The notes below the pieces were generated by a model. It was not told the DNA's origin, searched no databases, and worked only from the letters and a program-made list of their open reading frames with translations. The translations under genes were made by a program, and so were the position numbers. 64,000 nucleotides of DNA. Source: Vulgatibacter incomptus. GTDB lineage: Bacteria > Myxococcota > Myxococcia > Myxococcales > Vulgatibacteraceae. The stretch is from positions 738,001 to 802,000 of the forward strand of contig NZ_CP012332.1 in assembly GCF_001263175.1 (NCBI RefSeq). Reading direction: 5' to 3'. Below, piece after piece: positions 1-11,194 of the stretch; within the stretch, counting starts at the first letter, position 1, and each line of letters begins with the position of its first letter.

Positions 1-5
1 CCACC

Positions 6-51
6 AAAACCAAGAGCCCTCCAGGTAGCCACCTGGGGGGCTTTTGGTTTT
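6..51. terminator. Strong inverted repeat, probable bidirectional terminator
   Basis: Two 21-nt arms (6-26 and 31-51) pair with two G-T wobbles around a 4-nt loop. The arms begin with AAAACC and end with GGTTTT, so the stem is followed by a T-rich stretch on either strand. It probably ends a transcript entering from left of the window. The bases CCACCA at 1-6 resemble the 3' end of a tRNA lying off the edge, but this cannot be confirmed. Confidence 0.75.
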
Positions 52-85
52 CAGGCCGATTTCCGCTCCCGGGCATCGTCTTCCT

Positions 86-115
86 TTGACCCGGACCCGG
101 GTGTCGGACTATTCC
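86..115 (+). promoter_or_regulatory. Putative sigma-70-type promoter of tRNA-Leu
   Basis: TTGACC at 86-91 and TATTCC at 110-115 are separated by 18 nt. The predicted start near 122 lies about 20 nt before the mature tRNA 5' end. The same TTGACC box precedes the second tRNA group in this window. No transcription data support it. Confidence 0.5.
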
Positions 116-140
116 ACTCGCGCAAGCGTCGTTCGCACCT

Positions 141-225
141 GGGCAGGTGGCGGAACTGGTAGACGCGCTGGACTTAGGATCCAGTGCTGCAAAGCGTGAG
201 GGTTCGATTCCCTCCCTGCCCACCA
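141..225 (+). tRNA. tRNA-Leu (anticodon UAG)
   Basis: A cloverleaf can be drawn by eye. The acceptor arm GGGCAGG (141-147) pairs with CCTGCCC (215-221). The anticodon stem CTGGA/TCCAG encloses a 7-nt loop with TAG at 175-177. A long variable arm of class II type and the T-loop GGTTCGATTCC are present. CCA is encoded at 223-225. The D-loop and long variable arm match leucine tRNAs. Confidence 0.97.
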
Positions 226-317
226 CGCGAACGCCCCTCTCCGGCCCACGGATCCCGACCTCCGCCAGCCTGCCGGCCTGGTGGAATTCGGTCCGGAGGG
301 CTCTGGTTGGCAGGCCG

Positions 318-1115
318 ATGATCCCGTACTTCCAGATTCCGCCCCTCCACGTCGGTCCCCTCGAGCTCCACGCCTTCGGGGCCCTCTCCGCCCTCGGGAT
401 CTACGTGGGCGCGAGGCTCGCTGCCCGGGCGGCGCGGGTCTACGAGCCCAGGGACGATCGCGCGCTCGTCGAATCGTCGGTTTGGCTGGTGGTCGGCGGC
501 GTGCTCGGCGGCCACCTGATGCACGTCCTGGGCTACCACCCCGAAATCCTCCGGCAGGACGGCTTGGGCGTGCTCCTCCGCGTGTGGGAGGGGCAGTCGT
601 CCATGGGCGGCCTCGTCGGCGCGATGATCACGCTCCTCGTCCTGTTCAAGGTGAGGGGATGGAAGATCCTGCCCAACCTCAACGCGTTCGCGCTGGGCCT
701 CGCGCCCGGCTGGGCGATCGCGCGCCTGGGCTGCTTCGCGGCCCACGACCATCCCGGCGTCCTGACGAGCTTCCCGCTGGCGGTGGCCTTCCCGGAAGGG
801 GCCCGCCACGACCTGGGGCTCTACGAGGCGATCCTCCTGGGCACCCTGGCCGGCGTGCTCTATCTCCTGGCTCGCAAGCCCCGGCCCCAGGGCATGCTCA
901 TGGGCGTGCTCGCCATCGGCTACGGGGTCCCGCGCTTCTTCCTCGACTTCCTGCGGGCGAGCGACCTGCCCTTCGTGGACGGCCGGATCTTCGGCCTCAC
1001 CCCGGCGCAGTACGTCACCTTCCTGCTGATGGGCATCGGGACCTGGCTCCTGGTCCGCTCTCGCAACCTCCCGGCGGCGCAGGCCCCGGGGACCCCCGTC
1101 CGGCACGCGGCATAG
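318..1115 (+). CDS. Lgt-family (prolipoprotein diacylglyceryl transferase-like) membrane protein, degenerate active site
   Basis: A 265-residue polytopic membrane protein that aligns along its length with bacterial Lgt, the enzyme that attaches diacylglycerol to lipobox cysteines. The N-terminal PLELHAFG stretch, WEGQSSMGGLVG near residue 100, ARLGCF, and the C-terminal YGVPRFFLDFLR match Lgt landmarks. Compared with E. coli Lgt, the HGG histidine is Met, the Asn of GRIGNF is Cys, and the Glu of the last motif is Asp; both Arg positions are kept. It is therefore probably a paralogue with a changed or lost activity rather than the housekeeping Lgt. The reading frame is open further upstream, through the tRNA, so the ATG at 318 is taken as the start. 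Confidence 0.75.
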   Translation: MIPYFQIPPLHVGPLELHAFGALSALGIYVGARLAARAARVYEPRDDRALVESSVWLVVGGVLGGHLMHVLGYHPEILRQDGLGVLLRVWEGQSSMGGLVGAMITLLVLFKVRGWKILPNLNAFALGLAPGWAIARLGCFAAHDHPGVLTSFPLAVAFPEGARHDLGLYEAILLGTLAGVLYLLARKPRPQGMLMGVLAIGYGVPRFFLDFLRASDLPFVDGRIFGLTPAQYVTFLLMGIGTWLLVRSRNLPAAQAPGTPVRHAA

Positions 1116-1147
1116 CGGAGCCGAAAAAAGAGGAGCGGCAGCGCGCC

Positions 1148-1187
1148 TGAAGGAATCGGACCCGCTCTTGGGGGGCTGATTCCTTCA
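1148..1187. repeat. Perfect 10-bp inverted repeat between the Lgt-like gene and tig
   Basis: TGAAGGAATC (1148-1157) and its exact complement at 1178-1187 flank a 20-nt spacer. There is no T-run, so it may be a weak terminator of the Lgt-like transcript or an operator ahead of tig. It lies just upstream of the putative tig promoter. Confidence 0.45.
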
Positions 1188-1208
1188 CTCGCTCCGAGCT
1201 GGACTTCC

Positions 1209-1236
1209 TTGACTTCCCGGGGGGCGGGCGTCTATC
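1209..1236 (+). promoter_or_regulatory. Putative promoter of the tig-clp-lon cluster
   Basis: TTGACT at 1209-1214 is followed after 16 nt by TCTATC at 1231-1236. The -35 match is good and the -10 match moderate. It lies about 45 nt upstream of the tig start. Confidence 0.35.
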
Positions 1237-1278
1237 TCGCGGGGTTCTTTTGTCCCCGCTAGCGCAACGAGGAAGTCC

Positions 1279-2565
1279 ATGAAGGTCAATGTCGAGTCGC
1301 TCTCTCCGATCGAGATCAAGGTCTCGGTCCAGGTCGAGGCCGACCGTGTCGCCACCGAGATCGAGCGCGCCTACAAGGGCCTTTCCCGCCAGGTGAAGAT
1401 CCCCGGCTTTCGCGCGGGCAAGGTGCCCCGGCGGATCCTCGAGACGCGGTACAAGGACGAGGTCGAGCAGGACGTCGCTCGGAAGCTGATCGACACGACC
1501 TTCCGCGAGGCCGTCGACCAGCACGACCTCTTCCCGGTCGCCAGCCCCGTCGTCTCCTCCGACCGCCTCGAGCCGGGCAAGGACTTCCACTACGAGGCCC
1601 GGGTCGAGGTGAAGCCCGAGGTCACGGCCAAGGACTACAAGGGCCTGGAGATCGCCAAGGCGAAGGCCGAGGTTACCGAGGCCATGGTGGACGACGAGCT
1701 CGAGCGGATCCGCGAGCAGCTCGCCCAGTTCGTGCCGGTCGAGGATCGCACCACCGCCACCACCGGCGACTACGCCGTGATCGACTACCTGGGCACCCAC
1801 GACGGCAAGGAGATCGAGGGCGGCAAGGGCCAGGACATCACCGTCAAGGTCGACGCCGGCACCCTCCTCGAGGGCTGCGCGCCGGAGATCGCCGGCGTCG
1901 CCGTCGGTGAGACGGCGGAGACCACGGTCGAGTTCCCGCCCGATTACCCGGTCGAGTCCGTCCGCGGTACCGCCGCGAAGTTCGCGATCACGCTCAAGTC
2001 GCTCAAGAAGCGGGAGGTCCCCGCCCTCGACGACGAGCTGGCCAAGGACCTCGGCGGCGAGGCCAAGACCCTGGCCGAGCTCAAGGCCAAGATCCGCGAA
2101 GGCTTCGAGAAGTCGGAGAAGGCCCGGGCGGAGCGTGTCGATCGCGAGGCGCTGCTCAAGGCGCTCGTGGCGAAGAACCCCATCGAGGTCCCGAAGGGGA
2201 TGGTCGATCGGGCGATCGACCAGATGATCCAGGGGACGGCCGAGCGCCTGCAGCGCCAGGGCGTCGACATCCGCAAGCTCCAGCTCGACGTGCGCAAGCT
2301 CCGGGAGGATCTCCGCGAGGAGGCCACCACGAGGGTGAAGTCCGCGCTCCTCATCGAGGCGGTGGGCAAGCAGGAGTCCCTCACCGTCGGCGACGACGAG
2401 CTCGAGGCCGAGTACACCCGCATGTCCGAGGAGCTCGACATCCCGGTCGCGAAGGTGCGTGCGCACTTCGCCGGGAGCGCCGCCGAGCGGAGCGGCCTGA
2501 AGCAGAAGCTCCTTGAGGACAAGACCGTTGCGCTCATCGAGCGCGAGTCGAAGGTTTCGGGTTAG
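1279..2565 (+). CDS. tig: Trigger factor (ribosome-associated chaperone / peptidyl-prolyl isomerase)
   Basis: A 428-residue protein of normal trigger-factor length. It binds ribosomal protein L23 beside the exit tunnel and shields nascent chains. The ribosome-binding signature GFRAGKVP lies at residues 43-50 of the N-terminal domain. A central FKBP-type isomerase domain (about 155-240) follows, then a long helical C-terminal domain. The start has a GAGGAA ribosome-binding site a few bases upstream. It is the first gene of the tig-clpP-clpX-lon run, the order seen in many Proteobacteria; the 27-nt gap to clpP suggests co-transcription. Confidence 0.97.
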   Translation: MKVNVESLSPIEIKVSVQVEADRVATEIERAYKGLSRQVKIPGFRAGKVPRRILETRYKDEVEQDVARKLIDTTFREAVDQHDLFPVASPVVSSDRLEPGKDFHYEARVEVKPEVTAKDYKGLEIAKAKAEVTEAMVDDELERIREQLAQFVPVEDRTTATTGDYAVIDYLGTHDGKEIEGGKGQDITVKVDAGTLLEGCAPEIAGVAVGETAETTVEFPPDYPVESVRGTAAKFAITLKSLKKREVPALDDELAKDLGGEAKTLAELKAKIREGFEKSEKARAERVDREALLKALVAKNPIEVPKGMVDRAIDQMIQGTAERLQRQGVDIRKLQLDVRKLREDLREEATTRVKSALLIEAVGKQESLTVGDDELEAEYTRMSEELDIPVAKVRAHFAGSAAERSGLKQKLLEDKTVALIERESKVSG

Positions 2566-2592
2566 TCTTTCGACGACGAGGAGGAGAAGAAC

Positions 2593-3204
2593 ATGGCCTA
2601 CATTCCGATGCCGTTCGTCGTCGAGCAGACCCACAGGGGGGAGCGCTCCTACGACATCTATTCGCGCCTGTTGAAGGACCGGATCGTCTTCCTGGGGACC
2701 CCCGTGGACGACGACGTCGCGAACGTGATCATCGCCCAGCTTCTCTTCCTCGAGTCGGAGGACCCGGACAAGGACATCAACTTCTACATCAACTCCCCGG
2801 GCGGCTCCGTCACGGCGGGCATGGCGATCTACGACACCATGCAGTACGTGAAGCCGCAGGTCTCGACGATCTGCATGGGGCAGGCCGCCTCGATGGGCGC
2901 CCTGCTCCTCTCCGCAGGTGCGAAGGGCAAGCGCTTCGCGCTCCCGCACTCGCGGATCATGATCCACCAGCCCGCCGGCGGCTTCTCCGGCCAGGCCACG
3001 GACATCGAGATCCACGCCAAGGAGATTCTGCGGATGAAGCAGAAGCTCAACGAGATCCTGGTCCACCACACGGGCCAGCCGATCGAGCGGATCGAGCGGG
3101 ACACCGATCGCGACTACTTCATGGGCCCGGTGGAGGCGAAGGAGTACGGCCTCATCGACGACGTCTTCGTCCACAAGGTGAAGGCCCAGGCGCCCGCCAA
3201 GTAG
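2593..3204 (+). CDS. clpP: ATP-dependent Clp protease proteolytic subunit ClpP
   Basis: A 203-residue serine peptidase that forms the double-heptamer chamber of ClpXP. The catalytic serine is S100 in GQAASMGA, the histidine H125 in MIHQP, and the aspartate D174 in TDRD; their spacing is identical to E. coli ClpP. The short N-terminus resembles the mature enzyme, with little propeptide. A clear GAGGAGGAG ribosome-binding site precedes the ATG. Its immediate neighbour clpX encodes the unfoldase partner. Confidence 0.98.
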   Translation: MAYIPMPFVVEQTHRGERSYDIYSRLLKDRIVFLGTPVDDDVANVIIAQLLFLESEDPDKDINFYINSPGGSVTAGMAIYDTMQYVKPQVSTICMGQAASMGALLLSAGAKGKRFALPHSRIMIHQPAGGFSGQATDIEIHAKEILRMKQKLNEILVHHTGQPIERIERDTDRDYFMGPVEAKEYGLIDDVFVHKVKAQAPAK

Positions 3205-3356
3205 CCAGGCGTCCTAGCAGTCGCGTTACAGGGGGGAAATCGTCCGGCGCCGCGCATTTACGCGTGGCGCCGACTTCGGATGGACTGGCCTCCCCCCGGT
3301 TGTTACCCTTCATCGGTAGTATGCCGGGGATCTCCTCCGGCGGCCGGGAGAGAGTC

Positions 3357-4613
3357 TTGGACAGGCGGGAAAACCACACGCTCTGCTGCTCCTTCTGCGG
3401 GAAGTCGCAGAAGGAGGTCAAGAAGCTCATCGCGGGCCCGACGGTCTACATCTGCGACGAGTGCATCGGCCTCTGCAACGACATCATCGCCGAAGAGATC
3501 GAGCACGAGGAGCGGAAGGACAAGAAGATCCGGATCCCGCGGCCCAGCGAGATCAAGGCCGTCCTCGACGAGTACGTGATCGGCCAGGATCGGGCGAAGA
3601 AGATCCTCTCTGTCGCGGTCCACAACCACTACAAGCGGATCGAGCAGAAGGCTGCGTCCACCGGCTCCGACGATGTCGAGCTCCAGAAGTCGAACATCCT
3701 CCTGCTCGGCCCTACGGGCTCGGGCAAGACGCTGCTGGCCCAGACCCTCGCTCGCCTGCTGAACGTCCCCTTCACGATCGCCGACGCCACGACGCTCACC
3801 GAGGCGGGATACGTCGGCGAAGACGTCGAGAACATCATCGTCAACCTCCTGCAGGCCGCCGACCACGACATCGAGCGGGCGCAGAAGGGCATCGTCTACA
3901 TCGACGAGATCGACAAGATCGCCCGCAAGAGCGAGAACCCGTCGATCACCCGCGACGTGTCGGGCGAGGGCGTGCAGCAGGCGCTGCTCAAGCTGATCGA
4001 GGGGAGCATCGCCAACGTGCCGCCCAAGGGAGGGCGCAAGCACCCCCAGCAGGAATTCCTGCAGATCGACACCTCGAACATCCTCTTCATCTGCGGCGGC
4101 GCGTTCCACGGCCTCGATCAGATCATCGAGCGGCGGATCGGCGGCAAGCAGATGGGCTTCGGCGCCAAGATCAAGAGCAAGCAGGAGAAGAACCAGACCG
4201 AGCTCTTCCGCGAGTGCGAGCCCGAGGATCTGCTGAAGTTCGGGCTGATCCCCGAGTTCATCGGCCGTCTCCCCGTTGTGGCGACCCTCGAGGACCTCGA
4301 CGAGGCGGCGCTGGTCCAGATCCTCACCGAGCCCAAGAACGCGCTCGTGAAGCAATACCGCAAGCTCCTCGAGATGGACGGAGTGAACCTGGAGTTCACC
4401 GAGGGCGCACTCCGGGCCATCGCCCGCGAGGCGCTGCGGAACAAGGCAGGCGCCCGAGGGCTGCGCTCCGTCGTCGAGAGTGCCATGCTCGACGTGATGT
4501 ACGAGATCCCTTCGAAGAAGACTGCGCGGGAGGTGGTCATCAGCGAGGAGTCGATCGTCAACAAGGAGAAGCCCCTCGTCATCTTCGAGCAGCAGAAGGC
4601 GGAATCGGCTTAG
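3357..4613 (+). CDS. clpX: ATP-dependent Clp protease ATP-binding subunit ClpX
   Basis: A AAA+ unfoldase that recognises substrates and feeds them to ClpP. The N-terminal zinc-binding domain has paired cysteines in CCSFC and CDEC. Walker A is GPTGSGKT, Walker B is IVYIDEID, and the sensor regions FIGRLPVV and GARGLRS are intact. The TTG at 3357 is preceded by GGAG with six bases between, and gives 418 residues, typical for ClpX. In-frame ATGs at 3321 and 3264 would add poorly conserved N-terminal residues and have weaker ribosome-binding sites, so the start is uncertain; the identity is not. Confidence 0.96.
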   Translation: MDRRENHTLCCSFCGKSQKEVKKLIAGPTVYICDECIGLCNDIIAEEIEHEERKDKKIRIPRPSEIKAVLDEYVIGQDRAKKILSVAVHNHYKRIEQKAASTGSDDVELQKSNILLLGPTGSGKTLLAQTLARLLNVPFTIADATTLTEAGYVGEDVENIIVNLLQAADHDIERAQKGIVYIDEIDKIARKSENPSITRDVSGEGVQQALLKLIEGSIANVPPKGGRKHPQQEFLQIDTSNILFICGGAFHGLDQIIERRIGGKQMGFGAKIKSKQEKNQTELFRECEPEDLLKFGLIPEFIGRLPVVATLEDLDEAALVQILTEPKNALVKQYRKLLEMDGVNLEFTEGALRAIAREALRNKAGARGLRSVVESAMLDVMYEIPSKKTAREVVISEESIVNKEKPLVIFEQQKAESA

Positions 4614-4837
4614 AGGAGAACCAGCGGAGGGCGCCCTTGCGATCCCTCTCCTTCCCGGCCGACGCTCCGTTGCCTGAACTCGGCACGCGGGGCGCCGGCC
4701 GCTCCTTTCAGAGGTCGGGAAAGGGGAGGGGGGCGTGAAGTGTTCTTCTCTCCGCGATGCGTCGGAGCCGGTGAGGGCGCCGGGGCAGCATGACAGACGA
4801 CGGCCGCGCGAATCGCGGCCATGAGGTTCCAGAGCAC

Positions 4838-7282
<2,445 letters not shown>

Positions 7283-7292
7283 TCGGCTATTC

Positions 7293-7330
7293 GCCTCCCA
7301 CTCGAAAAGTGACGAGTGGGAGGCATTTTC
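7293..7330 (+). terminator. Rho-independent-like terminator of the lon transcript
   Basis: Perfect 12-bp arms GCCTCCCACTCG (7293-7304) and 7313-7324 enclose an 8-nt loop and are followed by ATTTTC. It starts 10 nt after the lon stop codon. Confidence 0.8.
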
Positions 7331-7333
7331 CCG

Positions 7334-7362
7334 TTGACCACCTCAGGGTCCTCGGGTAGAAA
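7334..7362 (+). promoter_or_regulatory. Putative promoter of the tRNA-Val/tRNA-Asp unit
   Basis: TTGACC (7334-7339) and TAGAAA (7357-7362) are spaced by exactly 17 nt, the best sigma-70-type match in the window. The predicted start near 7369 lies about 9 nt before the tRNA-Val 5' end. Confidence 0.65.
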
Positions 7363-7377
7363 CCGCTCAACTTCGTC

Positions 7378-7454
7378 GGGCGCATAGCTCAGCTGGTCAG
7401 AGCATCGTCTTTACACGGCGAGGGTCGCAGGTTCGAAGCCTGCTGCGCCCACCA
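7378..7454 (+). tRNA. tRNA-Val (anticodon UAC)
   Basis: The acceptor arm GGGCGCA (7378-7384) pairs with TGCGCCC (7444-7450). The anticodon loop TTTACAC has TAC at 7412-7414. The T-arm GCAGGTTCGAAGCCTGC is canonical and CCA is encoded. It is followed 12 nt later by tRNA-Asp, so the two are probably one transcript. Confidence 0.98.
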
Positions 7455-7466
7455 GAAGTATCATGT

Positions 7467-7543
<77 letters not shown>

Positions 7544-7548
7544 CTCTG

Positions 7549-7585
7549 GGCCCCGAATTCCGCAAGGAGTTCGGGGCCTTTTTTT
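7549..7585 (+). terminator. Rho-independent terminator after tRNA-Asp
   Basis: The stem GGCCCCGAA/TTCGGGGCC is extended by three further pairs and closed by a GCAA loop, then followed by seven T residues (7579-7585). This is the most classical intrinsic terminator in the window. Confidence 0.92.
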
Positions 7586-7692
7586 GTTTCCGGCCCCTGT
7601 CGTAGCAGACCGGTAGCCGCATCGCCCTCCAGGGCGCCGGCGGAACGATCGCTGGCGGCTGCTCCGCCGAGGGCCGCGCCCCAACTTGGGGT

Positions 7693-9870
7693 ATGCGGTG
7701 GACGCAAAACCTCGTGGGGCACCTGCGCTCGGCGATCGAGGTGGCGCCTGCCCGGCCGGCGGTGATGGCGGGGCTCCGGGCGGCGATCGCCACGGTCGTG
7801 CCGGCGATCGCGGGGAGGATCACCTACGCCCTGGTCTTCGGCATCATGGCCTTCGTCGGGCTGCTCGCCTCGGTCGCGGATCGGGGAGGCTCCTACCGCT
7901 CGCGGGCGACGACGATGCTCGCCCTGGGCGCCTGCTGCGGCCTCTCGGCGATGGTCGCCTCGACCCTGGGCCGCTTCGGCTGGGCGGCGGTTCCGGGCAT
8001 GTTGGTCTGGGGCCTGGCCGGCGGCATGGCGTGGGCCTGGGGGCCCAAGGCGGGGATGATCGCCCGCATGGCCACCATCGCCTTCGCGGTCTCGGTCTTC
8101 ACGCCGGCGGCGAGCCTCGCCGCGTCGGTGGTCCGCGGGGGCTTCTGCCTGGCGGGCGCCGCCTGGGCGACCGCGCTGGCGGTCGCGTTCTGGCCGCTGC
8201 GTCCCTATCGGCCCGCCCGCCAGGCGGTTGCGAAGTGCTGGATGGCGCTCTCCGAGGCCGACGAGGATCTGGCGGGGTTGGCGATCGAGCGCCGGGGCGA
8301 TCGCGTGCTCGCCGAACACCTCCGCCACCACGAGCAGGAGGTCCGCCAGGCCCTAGAGGAGGCGACGTCCACCCTGGTCACCGCGCGCCGTGGGCTGGTC
8401 GGCGAGAGCGCGCGCGGTGAGAGGCTGGTCGTGCTGCTCGAAGGCGCCTTCCGATGCTCGGCGATCCACGAAGCCATGGCGGATTGGCGTGAGCTCCTCG
8501 CCGTCCATCCCGAGGCAGCGGAGCTCGGCGGGGAGGCGTCGAAGTTGCTCAGGGCCTCGGCGGCCCAGTCGAGGGCGATCCGGTCGGCCATCCTCAAAGA
8601 GGAGGCGCTGCTCTCGCATCCGTTCCGGCGAGGGGCGAGAAAGAAGGATGAGCCCTCTCCGTCGACGGGGCCTGCGCCCTTCGACGGAGGCTCGATCCGG
8701 AAGCGGGCGGACTCGATCTCGTCGCCGGAGGGGAGGGTCTTCGCGCACCGCCTCGCGGACCTCTTCGATCGCCTCGGCGGCTACCAGCGCGCGGCCGTGG
8801 CCGCCGCGACGACCGGAGAGACCTCGATGGAGCCGGCGATCCGGCCGCCCCGCCGGACCTCGCTGCTCCGCCCCCTCCGAGACCACCTCTCGACGGACTC
8901 GGTGATCCTGCGCCATTCCCTTCGCGTGGGCCTCACCGGCGCCGTCGCGATCCTCGTCCCGCTGGTCCTCGGAATCGAGAAGGGCCAGTGGATCGTGATC
9001 GCCGCCCTCGCGACCCTGCGGCCCTACTCGGCCGAGACCTTCCAGCAAGGCCTCCAGCGCACGGGCGGGACGCTGATCGGGGCCGTGCTCGCCGCGCTGC
9101 TCGCGGCCCTGGTCCACGGGCCGGTGGGCATCACCATCCTGGTCTTCGCCCTGGCCTGGGTCGCGGTCTCCCTCCTGCCGATGAACTTCGGCTTCTACCT
9201 GGCGTTCCTGACGCCGGCCTTCCTGATCCTCTCGGAGCCGGGAGCGACCGACTGGCACCTGGCCGGGATCCGGATGGGCAACGCGGCGCTCGGCGCGGGC
9301 CTCGCCCTCGCGAGCACGTGGCTCCTCTGGCCGAGGTCCGAGGTGGAGGAGGTCCCGCGGCAGGTGGCGGCGGCGGTGCGCGCGGTCGACGATCACCTCG
9401 GCGCGGTCCTCGACAGCGCGGCGCGGCCCCCCGAGGTGCGGCAGGAAGTGCGGTCCGAGGTTCGAGAATCGCGCCGCCGCGTCGGCATCGCGTTCGTCAG
9501 CGCGGAGGCGTCGTTCCAGCGCCTCCTCGCCAAGCACCGGGAGGACGACAGGCGAACGGAGGCGCTCCTCTCCCTCGTCACCTACGCCCGGCGCTTCGAG
9601 GCGACGGTCACCTCCGTATCCACGGCGCGCTCGGAGCAGGTCTCGATCGAGCCGCTCAGGCCCGTGCGTGCCCTCGCCCACGGAGTCCTCGACGACCTGG
9701 CCGTGTCGATCGAGCGCTCCCGTACTCCGGCGCGGCTGCCGGCACCCGAGGCGTGGCCCCGGCTCGAGGATCCGCTCCTGGCCTCGCTGGAGCAGCGGAT
9801 CGAGCGCCAGCTCGCGGTACTTCACGGCGCGGTCGGGCGTCTGAGCGCTGGGGAGCGGTCGACTTCTTGA
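7693..9870 (+). CDS. FUSC-family (fusaric-acid-resistance-like / YccS-type) inner-membrane protein
   Basis: A 725-residue membrane protein with the two-module layout of the FUSC family. An N-terminal hydrophobic block (residues 20-180) and a second one (about 405-545) are separated and followed by charged helical regions. The second block contains EKGQWIVIAALATLRPY followed by a Gly-rich stretch (TGGTLIGAVLAALLA), typical of the FUSC core. Characterised members act as aromatic-acid or hydrophobic-compound efflux components, usually with a membrane-fusion protein, but no partner gene lies here. Substrate and direction cannot be told. It is monocistronic as far as visible. Confidence 0.75.
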   Translation: MRWTQNLVGHLRSAIEVAPARPAVMAGLRAAIATVVPAIAGRITYALVFGIMAFVGLLASVADRGGSYRSRATTMLALGACCGLSAMVASTLGRFGWAAVPGMLVWGLAGGMAWAWGPKAGMIARMATIAFAVSVFTPAASLAASVVRGGFCLAGAAWATALAVAFWPLRPYRPARQAVAKCWMALSEADEDLAGLAIERRGDRVLAEHLRHHEQEVRQALEEATSTLVTARRGLVGESARGERLVVLLEGAFRCSAIHEAMADWRELLAVHPEAAELGGEASKLLRASAAQSRAIRSAILKEEALLSHPFRRGARKKDEPSPSTGPAPFDGGSIRKRADSISSPEGRVFAHRLADLFDRLGGYQRAAVAAATTGETSMEPAIRPPRRTSLLRPLRDHLSTDSVILRHSLRVGLTGAVAILVPLVLGIEKGQWIVIAALATLRPYSAETFQQGLQRTGGTLIGAVLAALLAALVHGPVGITILVFALAWVAVSLLPMNFGFYLAFLTPAFLILSEPGATDWHLAGIRMGNAALGAGLALASTWLLWPRSEVEEVPRQVAAAVRAVDDHLGAVLDSAARPPEVRQEVRSEVRESRRRVGIAFVSAEASFQRLLAKHREDDRRTEALLSLVTYARRFEATVTSVSTARSEQVSIEPLRPVRALAHGVLDDLAVSIERSRTPARLPAPEAWPRLEDPLLASLEQRIERQLAVLHGAVGRLSAGERSTS

Positions 9871-9903
9871 CGTCGCGTGCCCAGGCCTCGTACGCTCGGC
9901 AGC

Positions 9904-11157
9904 ATGAGACTATTTGCAGCTCTTGTGGCGTCGGCGCTCCTGGCCGCCTGCGGCGGTACCCCCGATGGCGTGATCGACTCGTGCAAGAGCGGGCTGGAGC
10001 TGCCGCCGGGCGTCTCCACCGACATCCTCTTCGTGATCGACAACTCGGGCTCGATGGCATCGAAGCAGGCGAGGGTGATGGCGGAGCTCGAGAGCTTCGT
10101 CTCGGCGCTCGTCGAGGGGCCGGTAGCGAACGACTTCCAGGTCGGCGTCGTCACCACCGGCGTGACGATGCACGCCGCCCTCTGCGATCCCGAGCAGGCG
10201 CCCTACCTCTACCGCTACGAGAAGGAGAGCGGCAGGCTGCAGCCGGCGAAGGACGAGCGCGGCGCCGCCATCGAGGGCCCGCGGGTCCTCGCCTGGAACG
10301 ACCCCGACTTTGTCGAGAACTTCCGAGGGCTGATCGCCCAGGGCACCAAGGGATCGGGGCAGGAGATGGGCCTCGAGGCGATGCGGCTGGCGCTCTCGGA
10401 GCCCCTCGTCTCCGCGACCGGGCCGGGCGGCAACGCGGGCATCCTGCGCCCGGGCTCGCGCCTGCTGGTGGTGATCGTCTCCGACGAGGACGATTGCTCG
10501 GATCCCACGGGGAAGGCCCTGGTGCTCAGGCCGCCGTGCCCGCCCGACCTGGTTTGCAGCTCCGACGCCCAGTGTGAAGAGGGCGCATACTGTCTGGCCG
10601 ACGGCGATCATCGGATCTGCATGCCCAACGCCTGCGACACGGCGGAGGGGCGCGCGCGCCTGGAGCCGGTCGAGCGCTACGTGGACTTCCTCCGTGGGCT
10701 GGACGACGGCACGGGCAAGGGCCGCAAGCGGGAGACCTTCCTCGCGGTGATCGGCTCGGTGGCCCTCGAGGCCCCGCACGATCCCGAGCGCTGCATGGCG
10801 GGCTCGCCGGACGAGCCCGAGGGCGTCGCCGTCCGCTACCGCGAGGCCGTGCGCCTGATGGGCGAGAGCGGCTACGTCGACTCGATCTGCAACGAGAGCT
10901 ACGGGACGGCGCTCCGGCAGATCGCCGGGATGGTGAGCGCACCCCACGTGCTCGAGCTCCCGCAGGCACCGCTCGACGGGCGCTTGCTCCAGGTCGACGT
11001 TCGTCGCACTTCCGGTGAGACACAGCGGTGCCGGGTGGGCGACGGCTTCTCCTACGAGCCCGCCACGGCCACGAGCCGCGCCCGGGTCACCCTCGAGGGA
11101 GCGTGCCGCCTCCAGCACGGCGATCAGATCGAGCTCCGGCTGATCTGCGCGGGTTGA
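9904..11157 (+). CDS. von Willebrand factor A domain lipoprotein with a Cys-rich insert
   Basis: A 417-residue predicted surface or periplasmic lipoprotein. A short signal peptide ends in the lipobox LLAAC (C16). The vWA fold starts near residue 38 and carries the metal-site motif DNSGS at 46-50. Around residues 196-246 an insertion with about eight cysteines interrupts the vWA region, resembling small disulphide-knotted modules found in myxobacterial lipoproteins. The function is unknown; metal-dependent ligand binding is the usual role of the fold. It starts 33 nt after the FUSC gene, and the ATG at 9904 is chosen because it places the signal peptide correctly. Confidence 0.8.
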   Translation: MRLFAALVASALLAACGGTPDGVIDSCKSGLELPPGVSTDILFVIDNSGSMASKQARVMAELESFVSALVEGPVANDFQVGVVTTGVTMHAALCDPEQAPYLYRYEKESGRLQPAKDERGAAIEGPRVLAWNDPDFVENFRGLIAQGTKGSGQEMGLEAMRLALSEPLVSATGPGGNAGILRPGSRLLVVIVSDEDDCSDPTGKALVLRPPCPPDLVCSSDAQCEEGAYCLADGDHRICMPNACDTAEGRARLEPVERYVDFLRGLDDGTGKGRKRETFLAVIGSVALEAPHDPERCMAGSPDEPEGVAVRYREAVRLMGESGYVDSICNESYGTALRQIAGMVSAPHVLELPQAPLDGRLLQVDVRRTSGETQRCRVGDGFSYEPATATSRARVTLEGACRLQHGDQIELRLICAG

Positions 11158-11194
11158 TGGGAACCGGAGGTCGGGCCTTCAGGCCTCGACCTTG

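Noticed and set aside
1-6. CCACCA at the window edge as the end of a tRNA
   Set aside because: Only six bases are available, so a tRNA cannot be supported.
1015-3174. A 719-codon minus-strand frame opposite tig and clpP
   Set aside because: Antisense shadow; both genes on the plus strand are certain by motif and length.
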